Shown here in pieces: positions 49,961 through 58,744 of a DNA stretch of 64,000 nucleotides (position 1 is its first letter; every line of letters begins with the position of its first letter). Origin of the DNA: Nocardioides immobilis (GTDB taxonomy: Bacteria; Actinomycetota; Actinomycetes; Propionibacteriales; Nocardioidaceae); contig NZ_QXGH01000034.1 in assembly GCF_003515065.1 (NCBI RefSeq), forward strand, positions 33,444 to 97,443, given 5' to 3'. Position numbers and translations under genes: made by a program. The notes under the pieces are model-generated. The model did no database searches. It was not told where the DNA came from and saw only the letters and a program-made list of their open reading frames with translations.

Positions 49961-50706
49961 GGCAACCCGAAGCCGGCGTCGGTCAGCGCCGCCTGCCCCT
50001 CGTCGAGCAGGACAGCCGCCCAGAACTCGTCGGCGAGCTCGGGGTCCTCGGACTGGCTCAGGGTCGCGATGAAGTACGACGACGCCACCCGGTCGGCCTC
50101 CGGGACATCGACCGTCGTCACCCGATCACCCGCCGCCACGCTGTCCGACGCGTAGACCAGGGCCGCGTCGGCCTCGCCGGCCACCACCTTGTCGAGGGTC
50201 GACCGCGCGTCCTCCTCGAGGCTAGACGGCTCCGACGGCTGGCCGATGCCTGCCTCCTCGAAGAGCCGCGTCGCCGCGCGACCGCACGGGACCTCGTCCG
50301 CGCACCGCACCCAGGTGACCGCGGCCAGGTCGGCGAGCGAGTCGATGCCCTCCGGGTTGCCCGGTGCGGTGACGATGACGAGGTGGTTGGTCGCGAACTG
50401 CTTCGCGTTGAGCGCGACCTCTGCGTCCTCCGCCAGCGTCATCGACTCCTGGTCCGCGGTCGCGAGCACGTCGCCCGGCGCCCCGTCGGCGGCCTGCTCG
50501 GCGAGGTCCGTGCTGGAACCGAAGGACAGCTGGACGTCCACCCTGTCGTGGTCCGCCTCGAAGGTCGCGGCGAGCTCGGTGAAGACGTCCGTCAGCGACG
50601 ATGCGGCCAGCACGTGCAGCGTCTGGTCGTCCTCGCCGCCGCAGCCGGCGATCGGCACCAGCAGGGTCAGCGCTGCGAGCGTCGAGCGGAGGGTTGTCGT
50701 ACTCAT
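49957..50706 (-). CDS. modA: Molybdate-binding lipoprotein
   Basis: A 249-residue periplasm-type binding protein anchored by lipidation. The lipobox LVPIAGC puts the lipidated Cys at 22. Marks are LHVLAASSLTDVFTEL, VDVQLSFGSSTDLAEQA, GAPGDVLATADQES and FATNHLVIVTA. Later come VCADEVPCGRAATRLFEEAG and GEADAALVYASDSV. It captures molybdate (or tungstate) for ModBC. Confidence 0.94.
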   Translation of the reverse strand: MSTTTLRSTLAALTLLVPIAGCGGEDDQTLHVLAASSLTDVFTELAATFEADHDRVDVQLSFGSSTDLAEQAADGAPGDVLATADQESMTLAEDAEVALNAKQFATNHLVIVTAPGNPEGIDSLADLAAVTWVRCADEVPCGRAATRLFEEAGIGQPSEPSSLEEDARSTLDKVVAGEADAALVYASDSVAAGDRVTTVDVPEADRVASSYFIATLSQSEDPELADEFWAAVLLDEGQAALTDAGFGLP

Positions 50707-51107
50707 CGCGGCCGCTCCACGACGACACTGGTCGACTTCACCGACGCGATCGCGCGGACGCCGGGCTCGAGACCCAGCTCGGTGGCGGCCTCGGCGCTCA
50801 TCAGCGACACCACCCGGTAGGGGCCGCAGACCATCTCGATCTGCGCCATCACGGTGTCCTTGACGACGCGGGTGACGATCCCGGTCATCCGGTTCCGGGC
50901 GCTCACCGAACCGGCCCGGGTCCGCTCGCGCTCCGCCTCGTCGACCAGCGAGGCGGCGAGCGTGGCGAGGTCGGCGCCCGGGATCACGGTCCGGCCCTCG
51001 CGGGTCGCGCTCGGCACGCGGCCGGCGTCGACCCAGCGCCGTACGGTGTCGTCGCTGACGCCGAGCACCTCTGCGGCTTCCGCGATCCGGTAGTCAGTCA
51101 CCCGCAC
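50703..51107 (-). CDS. Excisionase-type HTH plus Mop-domain molybdate regulator
   Basis: About 134 residues. An N-terminal MerR/excisionase-type HTH (VTDYRIAEAAEVLGVSDDTVRRWVDAGRVP) is joined to a single Mop/TOBE domain (SARNRMTGIVTRVVKDTVMAQIEMVCG, LMSAEAATELGLEPGVRAIASVKSTSVVV). Such proteins are found next to mod genes in actinobacteria and are thought to sense molybdate. GTG 51107 (or 51101) gives the family start; ATG 51137 would add ten residues. It is the first gene of the mod operon and a perfect inverted repeat (51114-51156) overlaps its start region. Confidence 0.85.
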   Translation of the reverse strand: MRVTDYRIAEAAEVLGVSDDTVRRWVDAGRVPSATREGRTVIPGADLATLAASLVDEAERERTRAGSVSARNRMTGIVTRVVKDTVMAQIEMVCGPYRVVSLMSAEAATELGLEPGVRAIASVKSTSVVVERPR

Positions 51108-51113
51108 ATTGTT

Positions 51114-51156
51114 CCGCAGATGAGGCATGTTTGCCATTATTCCGCCGCATCTGCGG
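51114..51156. promoter_or_regulatory. Inverted-repeat operator candidate of the mod operon
   Basis: CCGCAGATG (51114-51122) and CATCTGCGG (51148-51156) are perfect 9-base complements 25 bases apart. The repeat lies just upstream of GTG 51107 of the regulator, where its promoter should be, so autoregulation by the HTH-Mop protein fits. Confidence 0.5.
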
Positions 51157-51223
51157 CTAGCGATGATCGCCGAACGGGTCCGGTGCCGCGATCTCCCGGA
51201 CGGGCTGTGAAGATAGGCGGGCT

Positions 51224-51790
51224 ATGAGTACGTCGAGCGTGGGCCGCCCGGGCAAGTACCAGCGATCCGCCGGCGGGCTGGTCGCCGCGCTGGTGATCAC
51301 GGTCGTGATCGTCGGCGCCCTGCTGTGGTTCCTCGGCCTGTTCCGGACCGACACCGACATCGACCCCGAGGAGATCGACTACCTCGGGATCGCCGGCGAG
51401 GCCCAGGACGCCGGCCTCGAGCCGGTCTATCCGACCGCGCTGCCGGAGGGCTGGATCGCGACGGGGTACGACGTCACGGCGGTCGACGGGCAGGCCCTCG
51501 AGATCCGGATGCTGACCGACGACGACAACTTCGTCGGCATCCACCAGGAGGACGCGTCGGTGTCCGCGCTGGTGCGCGAGTACGTCGACGAGGAGACCTC
51601 GTCGATCGACATCTACACGACGGACGGCTCGGTCGCCGAGGCCTGGGAGGGCTACGAGGACGAGGACGGCGACACGGCGTACGCCACCCAGGTCGGCGAC
51701 CAGACGGTGCTCGTCTACGGCTCGGCCTCGCCCGAGGAGCTGCAGGACCTGATCGACCGGCTCACCACGAAGCCGGTGGCGAAGGACTAG
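51224..51790 (+). CDS. DUF4245-type membrane-anchored protein
   Basis: A 188-residue protein of the DUF4245 family found in actinobacteria. One membrane helix lies near residues 18-40 (GLVAALVITVVIVGALLWFLGLF) with the C-terminal ~150 residues outside. PEEIDYLGIAGEAQ, YPTALPEGW and NFVGIHQEDASVSALVREYVDEE are family features. The role is unknown. It converges on xseB with a 4-base 3' overlap. Confidence 0.8.
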   Translation: MSTSSVGRPGKYQRSAGGLVAALVITVVIVGALLWFLGLFRTDTDIDPEEIDYLGIAGEAQDAGLEPVYPTALPEGWIATGYDVTAVDGQALEIRMLTDDDNFVGIHQEDASVSALVREYVDEETSSIDIYTTDGSVAEAWEGYEDEDGDTAYATQVGDQTVLVYGSASPEELQDLIDRLTTKPVAKD

Positions 51791-51999
51791 TCCTCGTCCT
51801 CCGCTCCGATGACCGCGTCCAGCCGGGCGCGGGCGCCGTCGAGCCACTCCTGGCAGATCGTCGCCAGCTGCTCGCCGCGCTCCCACAGGGAGAGCGACTC
51901 CTCGAGCGTGGTGCCGCCGGCCTCGAGCCGGCGGACGACCTCGACCAGCTCCTCGCGGGCCTCTTCGTACGACGGACGCTCGTCCGCTTCAGTCGCCAT
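51787..51999 (-). CDS. xseB: Exodeoxyribonuclease VII small subunit
   Basis: A 70-residue subunit of exonuclease VII. The conserved core YEEAREELVEVVRRLEAGGTTLEESLSLWERGEQLA is present. It overlaps the end of xseA by 11 bases. Together they degrade single-stranded DNA. Confidence 0.95.
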   Translation of the reverse strand: MATEADERPSYEEAREELVEVVRRLEAGGTTLEESLSLWERGEQLATICQEWLDGARARLDAVIGAEDED

Positions 52000-53227
52000 C
52001 GGTCTCCTCGAGCAGCTCGCTGCGGGTGGTGGTCACGTGGATCCTTCCGTCGGCGACCCGGACGCTCATCGCCGCCCCGGTGGTGACGCCGGCGGCGGAC
52101 GTGACGACGTGGCCGGCGTCGTCCTGGAGCACGGCGTAGCCGCGCTGCAGGGTCGCGAGGGGAGAGAGGGCGCGGGCCCGGGCCCGGTGGTGGGCGATGT
52201 CGTCGGCGGCACGGTCGAGCCGGTGGCCGAGGGTGCGCCGGATCCGCTCGCAGTACGCGGCCAGCTCGTCTTCGCGGCGGTCGAGCAGGGTCCGCGGGTC
52301 GGCGAGTGCCGGCCGGGAGCGGAGCGCGTCGATGCCGGCCTGCTCGCGCGCGACCTGGGCCCGGAGCGCGCGCCGCAGCCGCTCGCGGGCATGGGTGACG
52401 CCGGTCGTCTCGGTCGCCACGTCGGGGACGATCAGCTTGGCCGCGTCGGTCGGCGTCGATGCCCGGACGTCGGCGACCAGGTCGAGCAGCGGGGTGTCGG
52501 GCTCGTGCCCGATCGCGGACACGACCGGGGTCCGGGCCTTGGCCACGGCACGGACCAGACCCTCGTCGGAGAACGGCAGCAGGTCCTCGACCGAGCCGCC
52601 CCCGCGGGCGATGACGATGACGTCGACGTCGGCCCGCCCGTCGAGCCGCTCCAGCGCCTCGATCACCTCGAGCGCCGAGCGCGGCCCCTGCATCGCGGCG
52701 TAGACGGTCTCGAAGGCCACGCCCGGCCACCGCCGGGTGGCGTTCTCGAGCACGTCCTTCTCGGCCGCCGACCGGGGCGCCGTGATCAGGCCGACCCGCC
52801 CCGGCAGGAACGGCAGCCGGCGCTTGCGCTCCTGCGCGAACAGGCCCTCCGCGGCCAGCAGCTGCCGCCGCTGCTCGAGCCGCGCGAGCAGCTCGCCGAG
52901 CCCGACCATCCGGATGTCGCGCGCGTAGAGCGAGAGCGTGCCGCGGTTGGCGTAGTAGGACGGCTTCGCCTGGATCACGACGCTCGCGCCCTCGACCAGC
53001 GGCGGCTGCAGGCCGTCGAAGAGCACCCGCGAGCAGGTCACCGGCACCGAGATGTCGGCGACCGAGTCGCGCAGCGTCATGAAGACGGTGTTGACCCCGG
53101 GACGCCGGCTCACCTGCGCCACCTGGCCCTCGACCCACACCACGCCGAGCCGGTCGATCCAGCCCGCGATCGCGTTGGCGACCGACCGGACCGGCGCCGG
53201 CTTCTCGAGCGAGGTCTCCAGGGCCAT
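51989..53227 (-). CDS. xseA: Exodeoxyribonuclease VII large subunit
   Basis: A 412-residue catalytic subunit. It has the N-terminal OB-fold (VWVEGQVAQVSRRPGVNTVFMTLRD), RVGLITAPRSAAEKDVLENATRRWPG, DVIVIARGGGSVEDLLPFSDEGLVRAVAKA, VSAIGHEPDTPLLDLVADVRASTPTDAA and the C-terminal coiled-coil region. RGYAVLQDD near the end is conserved. Start near 53227 (ATG after CC-rich leader). Confidence 0.95.
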   Translation of the reverse strand: MALETSLEKPAPVRSVANAIAGWIDRLGVVWVEGQVAQVSRRPGVNTVFMTLRDSVADISVPVTCSRVLFDGLQPPLVEGASVVIQAKPSYYANRGTLSLYARDIRMVGLGELLARLEQRRQLLAAEGLFAQERKRRLPFLPGRVGLITAPRSAAEKDVLENATRRWPGVAFETVYAAMQGPRSALEVIEALERLDGRADVDVIVIARGGGSVEDLLPFSDEGLVRAVAKARTPVVSAIGHEPDTPLLDLVADVRASTPTDAAKLIVPDVATETTGVTHARERLRRALRAQVAREQAGIDALRSRPALADPRTLLDRREDELAAYCERIRRTLGHRLDRAADDIAHHRARARALSPLATLQRGYAVLQDDAGHVVTSAAGVTTGAAMSVRVADGRIHVTTTRSELLEETDGD

Positions 53228-53362
53228 GGCCCGACCCTATTTGATCCGGCCGACACCGCTGCGGAAGTACGCCGTGCGGCGGACGACGCCGTCCGGCAGG
53301 AGTATCGTCCACGGTACCTGTGACGACTCGGGCGTCGAACCGGACGGACGACGAGGACTCTG

Positions 53363-54274
53363 ATGAGGCAGGTCAGGCGCACAGTCGCGGCACTCTCGAC
53401 GCTCGTGCTCACGGGAGTCCTGGGCGTCGTCGTACCGACCGCGGTCGCGCCCCCGGCGGCTGCCTACATCGCATGCGGATACGGGACGAGCGCCAGCGTC
53501 AACCTGCCGATCCCCGACAACGGAAGCGTGATTTCGTCCATCGACAAGACGGGCCTGACGGCCGACGACCCGCTCTACGACCTCGACGTGACGATCAACA
53601 TCGCGCACCCGTTCGTCGGGGACCTGATCGTCACCCTCTCGTACGGAAACCACACGGTCCTGCTCACCAACCGCCGCGGCGGCGGCGGCGACAACTACAC
53701 GAACACCCGGTTCAACGACGGCGCAGCCTCCCACATCAGCGCGGGCACCGCGCCGTTCACGGGTGACTTCCGGCCCGAGCAGAGCCTCAACGCCTTCGAC
53801 GACCTCAACCCGTCCGGCGTGTGGGTCCTGAAGGTCACCGACGCGGTTACCCACGACACCGGGACGCTCCAGAGCTGGTCGATGAAGTTCACCACCAAGT
53901 GGTGCAACGACCTCGACCGTGACTACGTCAAGGACGAGTACGACCGCTGCATCGACGTCCGGGGGGTCCTGCCCCACGGGTGCCCCGAGCGCGCCCGCAC
54001 GCTGACCACCTTCTACAAGAGCTCGGTCAAGGAGTTCCGCGGCTACCTGAAGTGCTCGGCCGCGCCGCGTTGCGCCGAGCGGCAGCCCGTCCGGATCTAC
54101 AAGGTTGCGGCCGGCGAGGACCCGCTGGTCGGTCGGACGTTCAGTGACACGAGCGGCTACTACTTCCTCAGGAAGCAGGGCGTGAGCGGTCAGTACTACG
54201 CGGTCGCTCCCCGGGTCCTCGAGGAGGACGTGGCGGAGTGCCTGCGGATCCGGTCCGCCAACATCGCGGTCTGA
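53363..54274 (+). CDS. Secreted protein with proprotein-convertase P domain
   Basis: 303 residues with a signal peptide (RRTVAALSTLVLTGVLGVVVPTAVAPPAAA). A P domain spans about 45-178 (LYDLDVTINIAHPFVGDL, LTNRRGGGGDNYTNTRFND, SGVWVLKVTD..THDTGTLQSWSM). A Ca-binding-like DLDRDYVKDEYDRC follows, then a ~100-residue Cys-containing domain. No protease domain is attached, which is unusual because P domains normally accompany subtilisin-like or metallopeptidase catalytic domains. Function unknown; perhaps a stand-alone binding module. Confidence 0.8.
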   Translation: MRQVRRTVAALSTLVLTGVLGVVVPTAVAPPAAAYIACGYGTSASVNLPIPDNGSVISSIDKTGLTADDPLYDLDVTINIAHPFVGDLIVTLSYGNHTVLLTNRRGGGGDNYTNTRFNDGAASHISAGTAPFTGDFRPEQSLNAFDDLNPSGVWVLKVTDAVTHDTGTLQSWSMKFTTKWCNDLDRDYVKDEYDRCIDVRGVLPHGCPERARTLTTFYKSSVKEFRGYLKCSAAPRCAERQPVRIYKVAAGEDPLVGRTFSDTSGYYFLRKQGVSGQYYAVAPRVLEEDVAECLRIRSANIAV

Positions 54275-54287
54275 CCGCTCAGGGTGG

Positions 54288-55967
54288 TCAGAGGCCGCCG
54301 AGGTACTCGTGCACCAGCGGTACGACGGACGACCCCTCGCCGCTCGCCGCCGCGACCCGCTTCATCGACCCCGCCCGGATGTCACCGACGGCGAAGACGC
54401 CGGCGACCGTCGTACCGAGGCTCGGCGGCGGCACCCCGTCGGTCCAGCTCTCCGCGGGCACGTCCCGGCCGGTGACGATGTAGCCACGCTCGTCGCGCGC
54501 GATCGCGCCGGGCAGCCAGGTGCTGTGCGGCTCTGCGCCGAGCAGCAGGAAGAGGCCGCCGGCCGGCACCGTGTCCTCCGTGCGGTCGCGCCGGTCGCGC
54601 AGGGTCAGCCACTCCAGCCGGTCGCTGCCACCACCGTCGACGACGTCGGTGAACGGGCGCACGTTCATGCGGTGGTGGTAGCTGATCTCCTTGATGAGGT
54701 ACGACGACATCGTCGCCTCGAGGCCCTCACGGCGCACCACGATCGTCACCGACCGTGCGAACCGCGCGAGGTGGAGCGCGGCCTGTCCGGCCGAGTTCCC
54801 GCCCCCGACGACCACCACGTCCGCGCCCTCCATCTCGCGCGCGACGGACATGGCGCTGCCGTAGTGCACCCCGCGGCCGATCAGCTCCTCGATCGGCTCC
54901 ACGCCGAGCTTGCGGTAGGTCACGCCGGTCGCGAGGACCACGGTCCTGGCGTGCAGGTCGCCGCCGTCGGTGTGCAGCACGTGCGGCGCGCCGTCGCTCC
55001 CGGGCGTGAGCCCGGCGACCTCCCAGCCGGTGAAGAACCGGGTGCCGAACCGGATCGCCTGGCTCCGCGCCCGCTGCGCGAGCCTCATGCCGGAGACGCC
55101 GCGCGGGAACCCCAGGTAGTTGCGGATCATCGAGCTGGTGCCTGCCTGGCCGCCGATCGCTTCTGCCTCGACGGCGACCGTCGTCAGGCCCTCCGAAGCG
55201 CCGTAGACCGCGGCGGCGAGCCCGGCCGGGCCGGCGCCGACGATGCAGAGGTCCACGATGGTGTTGGCGCCCTCGGGGTCGATCGAGTCCGGCCGGCCGT
55301 AGAGGATCGCGGCGACCTCGCGGACGCTGGTCGGGGCGATGACGCCGCCCCGGAGGCTGCGCACGACGGGGTACGTCGGCTCCTCCCCGGTCTTGGCCCG
55401 CAGCTCGTCGGCCGCGGACCTGCCGATCTCCGAGTCGGGGAGGTACGTCGCGCTCGGTATGCCCATCCGGGCGAAGAACTCCCGGATCCCCACCGCGAGC
55501 GCGTTCCCGGGGTCGGCGACGACCTCGGCGGTGGCCACCTCCGGCGCTGCGACGGTCGATCCCCAGTCCGACAGGAGCTCGCAGACGGCGGTGTGGAACT
55601 CCTCGTCGCGCTGTCCGCGCGGCATCAGCAGGAAGGCGTCGTACTTGCCGGTGACCAGGCCGGGTCGCAGCGCATCGGCCTCCGCCAGGAAGTCGTCCCA
55701 GTGGGCGGCGACCATGCGGCGCGCGGTCGGTACGACGACCCGCCACCGTTGGAGTGCGACGAGGACCGGCGCGTCGGGCAGCCGGGCCTCGGTCACGAAC
55801 AGGGCGACCGGCTGTCGCTCCTCGACGAGCCGCTGGGCGAGGGACTCCGCCTCGGCCGCGGACGTCACCGCGAACAGCTCGTAGTCGCGGACGTAGCGCC
55901 CGAACTCGTCGAGGAGGAAGTCGGCGCGGGTGGCGGAGACCAGGATGATCGCGGGGTGCTGTGGCAC
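54288..55967 (-). CDS. Pseudo-receiver/thioredoxin-reductase-like flavoprotein fusion
   Basis: A 559-residue protein with GTG 55967 as start. Residues ~1-125 resemble the receiver of 'fused response regulator/thioredoxin reductase' proteins, but the phosphoacceptor site reads LFVTEARLPD and the acidic pocket is absent (AIILVSATRADF), so it is probably not phosphorylated. Residues ~130-225 form a linker. The C-terminal TrxR-like part has two dinucleotide folds (IVGAGPAGLAAAVYGASEG, VVVVGGGNSAGQAALHLA) and AGVFAVGDIRAGSMKRVA, but YGSAMSVAREME replaces the CxxC loop. It may transfer electrons to another acceptor. Confidence 0.85.
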   Translation of the reverse strand: MPQHPAIILVSATRADFLLDEFGRYVRDYELFAVTSAAEAESLAQRLVEERQPVALFVTEARLPDAPVLVALQRWRVVVPTARRMVAAHWDDFLAEADALRPGLVTGKYDAFLLMPRGQRDEEFHTAVCELLSDWGSTVAAPEVATAEVVADPGNALAVGIREFFARMGIPSATYLPDSEIGRSAADELRAKTGEEPTYPVVRSLRGGVIAPTSVREVAAILYGRPDSIDPEGANTIVDLCIVGAGPAGLAAAVYGASEGLTTVAVEAEAIGGQAGTSSMIRNYLGFPRGVSGMRLAQRARSQAIRFGTRFFTGWEVAGLTPGSDGAPHVLHTDGGDLHARTVVLATGVTYRKLGVEPIEELIGRGVHYGSAMSVAREMEGADVVVVGGGNSAGQAALHLARFARSVTIVVRREGLEATMSSYLIKEISYHHRMNVRPFTDVVDGGGSDRLEWLTLRDRRDRTEDTVPAGGLFLLLGAEPHSTWLPGAIARDERGYIVTGRDVPAESWTDGVPPPSLGTTVAGVFAVGDIRAGSMKRVAAASGEGSSVVPLVHEYLGGL

Positions 55968-56013
55968 GCGTGAAGTATGGCGGGGGCGTGGCTGCGCAGG
56001 GCAGAGTGACGGG

Positions 56014-56922
56014 ATGGACGGCGTTGCCCTGGTGGTCGGCGAGGCCCTGATCGACGTCGTCGTGGCTGCCGACGGGTCGGTCGTCGAACGGCCGGGTGGG
56101 AGCGCGGCCAACGCGGCGGTGGCGCTGAGCCGGCTGATGCGGCCGGTGCTGCTCGCGACGTCGTACGGTCCGGACGAGCACGGTCGGCTGCTCTCCGAGC
56201 ACCTGGTCGAGAGCGGGGTGGTGCTCGCGACCGAGCCGCACGTCGTGGGCCGGACGTCGGTTGCTCGCGCCCGGGTCGGCGCGGACGGTGGGGCGACGTA
56301 CGACTTCGACGTCGTGTGGGCGCTGGGGCCGGTGACCGTCGACGACGTCCAGGTGATGCACGTCTCGTCGTTGGCGCCGGTGCTCGAACCCGGCGCCGCG
56401 CAGGTGCTGGCGCTCGTCGACCGGCTCGCCACGACGACGGTGACCTACGACCTCAACGTCCGCCCGGCGATCACCGGCACCGGTCCCGACGTGAGGGCGC
56501 GCGTGGAGCGGATGGCGGCCCGGGCCGACCTGGTCAAGGCGTCCGACGAGGACCTCGCCGCGCTCTGGCCCGAAGCCACGGAGGACACCGCCGTCCAGGG
56601 TCTGCTGGAGCTCGGCGCCGGCAGCGTCGTGGTGACCCGGGGCGCCACCGGTGCGGAGTGGATCTGGGGGCGCCGGCGGAGCGACCGGGTCGCGGTGGCG
56701 GCGCCGGCGGTCGACGTCATCGACACCATCGGAGCGGGGGACACCTTCGGCGCCGGCCTGCTCGACGCGGTGTGGGAGCACCTGGGGAGTCGCCGGCTGG
56801 CCGGCCTCGATCCTGAGGCGCGGGGCGCCGCGCTGACGCACGCAGCGGCGTGCGCGGCCGTCACCGTCTCCCGCGTCGGCGCCGACCCACCCTGGCGACG
56901 GGAGGTTCAGACGCCGACGTAG
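56014..56922 (+). CDS. PfkB-family sugar kinase (fructokinase-like)
   Basis: A 302-residue kinase of the ribokinase fold. N-terminal ALVVGEALIDVVVAADGSVVERPGGSAANAAVALSRL and the C-terminal signature DVIDTIGAGDTFGAGLLDAV (catalytic Asp in GAGD) define the family. The closest pattern by eye is fructokinase (VERPGGSAANAA, YDLNVRP), but the substrate is not certain. It ends inside psuG on the other strand (16-base overlap). The start is ATG 56014. Confidence 0.88.
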   Translation: MDGVALVVGEALIDVVVAADGSVVERPGGSAANAAVALSRLMRPVLLATSYGPDEHGRLLSEHLVESGVVLATEPHVVGRTSVARARVGADGGATYDFDVVWALGPVTVDDVQVMHVSSLAPVLEPGAAQVLALVDRLATTTVTYDLNVRPAITGTGPDVRARVERMAARADLVKASDEDLAALWPEATEDTAVQGLLELGAGSVVVTRGATGAEWIWGRRRSDRVAVAAPAVDVIDTIGAGDTFGAGLLDAVWEHLGSRRLAGLDPEARGAALTHAAACAAVTVSRVGADPPWRREVQTPT

Positions 56923-57818
56923 GCGCGGGCGATCGCCGCGCCCAAGCGGGCGTTGGCGCGCACGAGCGCGATGTTGGCGGTCAGCGACGCCCCGTCGGTG
57001 AGCTCGACGATCCGGCCCAGGAGGTACGGCGTGATGTCCTTGCCGCGGACGCCGCGTGCGTCCGCCTCGGTGAGCGCCCGGTCGATGACCGCGGCGATCT
57101 CGTCGGCGGCGATCTCGTCCTCGGGAGGGATCGGGTTGGCCACGACGACGCCGCCGGCGAGCCCGAGATCCCACTTCGTGCGCATCACGGCCGCGATCTC
57201 AGCGGCCGAGTCGACCCGCATCGGGGCACCGTGTCCGGACGAGCGCGAGTAGAAGGACGGGAACTCGTCGCTCGCGTGCACGAGGACCGGTACGCCGAGG
57301 GTCTCGAGCCGCTCCAGCGTGAGCCCGATGTCGAGGATCGACTTGACCCCGGCGCTGACGACCGCGACATCGCTCGCGGCGAGCTCGGTCAGGTCGGCCG
57401 ACTCGTCGAAGGACGTGCCGGCACCGCGGTGCACACCCCCGAGCCCGCCGGTGACGAACACCGCGATCCCGGCCAGTGCCGCCAGCCGCATGGTCGAGGC
57501 CACGGTCGTCGCTCCGTGCGCGCCGCGCGCGACGACGTACGGGAGGTCGCGGATGCTCACCTTCGCGACGTCCGGGTGCGAGCCGAGCAGCTCGAGGTCG
57601 TCGTTGCCGAGGCCGATCCGGGGGACGCCGTCGAGGACGGCGATCGTGGCCGGGACCGCGCCGCAGTCGCGGACGATTCCTTCGACCTCGCGGGCCATCG
57701 CCACGTTGCGGGGGTACGGCATGCCGTGGCTGATGATCGTGCTCTCCAGAGCGACGACCGGCGCACCCTCGCGGAGGGCGGTCGCGACCTCGTCGGTGAG
57801 GCGAAGCAGTTCGTTCAC
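56907..57818 (-). CDS. psuG: Pseudouridine-5'-phosphate glycosidase
   Basis: A 303-residue enzyme that splits pseudouridine-5'-phosphate to uracil and ribose-5-phosphate. Marks: ALESTIISHGMPYPRNVAMAREVE (E and nucleophile region), ATIAVLDGVPRIGL, SIRDLPYVVARGAHGATTVASTM, VFVTGGLGGVHRGA, KSILDIGLTLERLETLGVPV and VVVANPIPPEDE. The stop overlaps the PfkB stop and psuK follows with a 4-base overlap, so psuK-psuG is one unit. Confidence 0.97.
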   Translation of the reverse strand: MNELLRLTDEVATALREGAPVVALESTIISHGMPYPRNVAMAREVEGIVRDCGAVPATIAVLDGVPRIGLGNDDLELLGSHPDVAKVSIRDLPYVVARGAHGATTVASTMRLAALAGIAVFVTGGLGGVHRGAGTSFDESADLTELAASDVAVVSAGVKSILDIGLTLERLETLGVPVLVHASDEFPSFYSRSSGHGAPMRVDSAAEIAAVMRTKWDLGLAGGVVVANPIPPEDEIAADEIAAVIDRALTEADARGVRGKDITPYLLGRIVELTDGASLTANIALVRANARLGAAIARAYVGV

Positions 57819-58717
57819 AGGAGACTGCCTACCAGCCGATCGGTGAGGTCGGGGCGGACGGTGTGGTCGCTCGCGACGGTGAGGGCCGCGGCCGCATGGC
57901 CGTACGCCGCCGCGTGGGCCGGTGTCGCCCCGCCGAGGAGTGCGTGGCAGAAGGCGGCCAGCATCGCGTCGCCCGCGCCGGTCACGTCGACGACATCAGC
58001 TCGGATCGAGGCCAGTCGGGTGCGGCCGTCGGGCCCGCTCAGCACCGAGCCGTCCAGTCCGAGCCGGACCCACACGAGCTCGGCACCGGCCTGGTGCAGT
58101 CGGTCGATGCGCTCGTCGAGGGTGCCGTCCTCGCCGGTGAGTGCGACCAGCTCGTCGTGGTTGGGGGTGATCGCCCGGACCGGCCGGCCGAGGAGCGGCC
58201 GCAGCCGCGCCGCCTTGGGCACGCTCACCGGCTCGACCACGACCGGGACCGTCGCCGCCGCAGCCAGGTCGAGCGCGCGGCCGATCGTCGCTGCGGCCAG
58301 GTTGCCGTCGACCACGAGCAGGGCGGCGTCGGCCAGCAGGTCGTCGGGGAGGTGCTCCGGCGCCAGGGCGTCGGTCGCCGCCATGTCGGCGACGGCCACG
58401 GCGAGCTCGCCCTCGGGGCTGAGGACCGCGGTGTAGGTCCCCGTCGCGAGCGCGGGCAGCCGGTGGACGCCGGTCATGTCGACCCCCGCGGCCGCAGTGT
58501 CGGTGAGCAGCTGGTCACCGAGGGCGTCGTCGCCGACAGCGGCCACCAGCCGGGTCGGTGTGCCGAGGCGCGCCAGGGTCTCCGCGATGTTGCGCCCGAC
58601 CCCGCCCGGGGTGATCCGGGTGCTCCCGGGATTGCTCGTGCCGGCGAGCGGCGCTGCCGCCGAGCGCGCCTTGACGTCGACGTTGGCCCCACCGACGACC
58701 ACCACCTCGCTGATCAC
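57815..58717 (-). CDS. psuK: Pseudouridine kinase
   Basis: A 300-residue PfkB-family kinase. VVVVGGANVDVKARSAAAPL, TRITPGGVGRNIAETLARLG and the C-terminal DVVDVTGAGDAMLAAFCHAL carry the ribokinase-fold sites. The GANVDVKA start and adjacency to psuG are typical for the enzyme making pseudouridine-5'-phosphate. GTG 58717 is the start. It is divergent from truA with 27 bases between the two start codons. Confidence 0.93.
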   Translation of the reverse strand: MISEVVVVGGANVDVKARSAAAPLAGTSNPGSTRITPGGVGRNIAETLARLGTPTRLVAAVGDDALGDQLLTDTAAAGVDMTGVHRLPALATGTYTAVLSPEGELAVAVADMAATDALAPEHLPDDLLADAALLVVDGNLAAATIGRALDLAAAATVPVVVEPVSVPKAARLRPLLGRPVRAITPNHDELVALTGEDGTLDERIDRLHQAGAELVWVRLGLDGSVLSGPDGRTRLASIRADVVDVTGAGDAMLAAFCHALLGGATPAHAAAYGHAAAALTVASDHTVRPDLTDRLVGSLL

Positions 58718-58744
58718 GCGGCAACCGTAGGCGACACTAGGCAG

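Noticed and set aside
54288..55967. Thioredoxin reductase proper
   Set aside because: The redox CxxC loop is replaced by YGSAMSVAREME.
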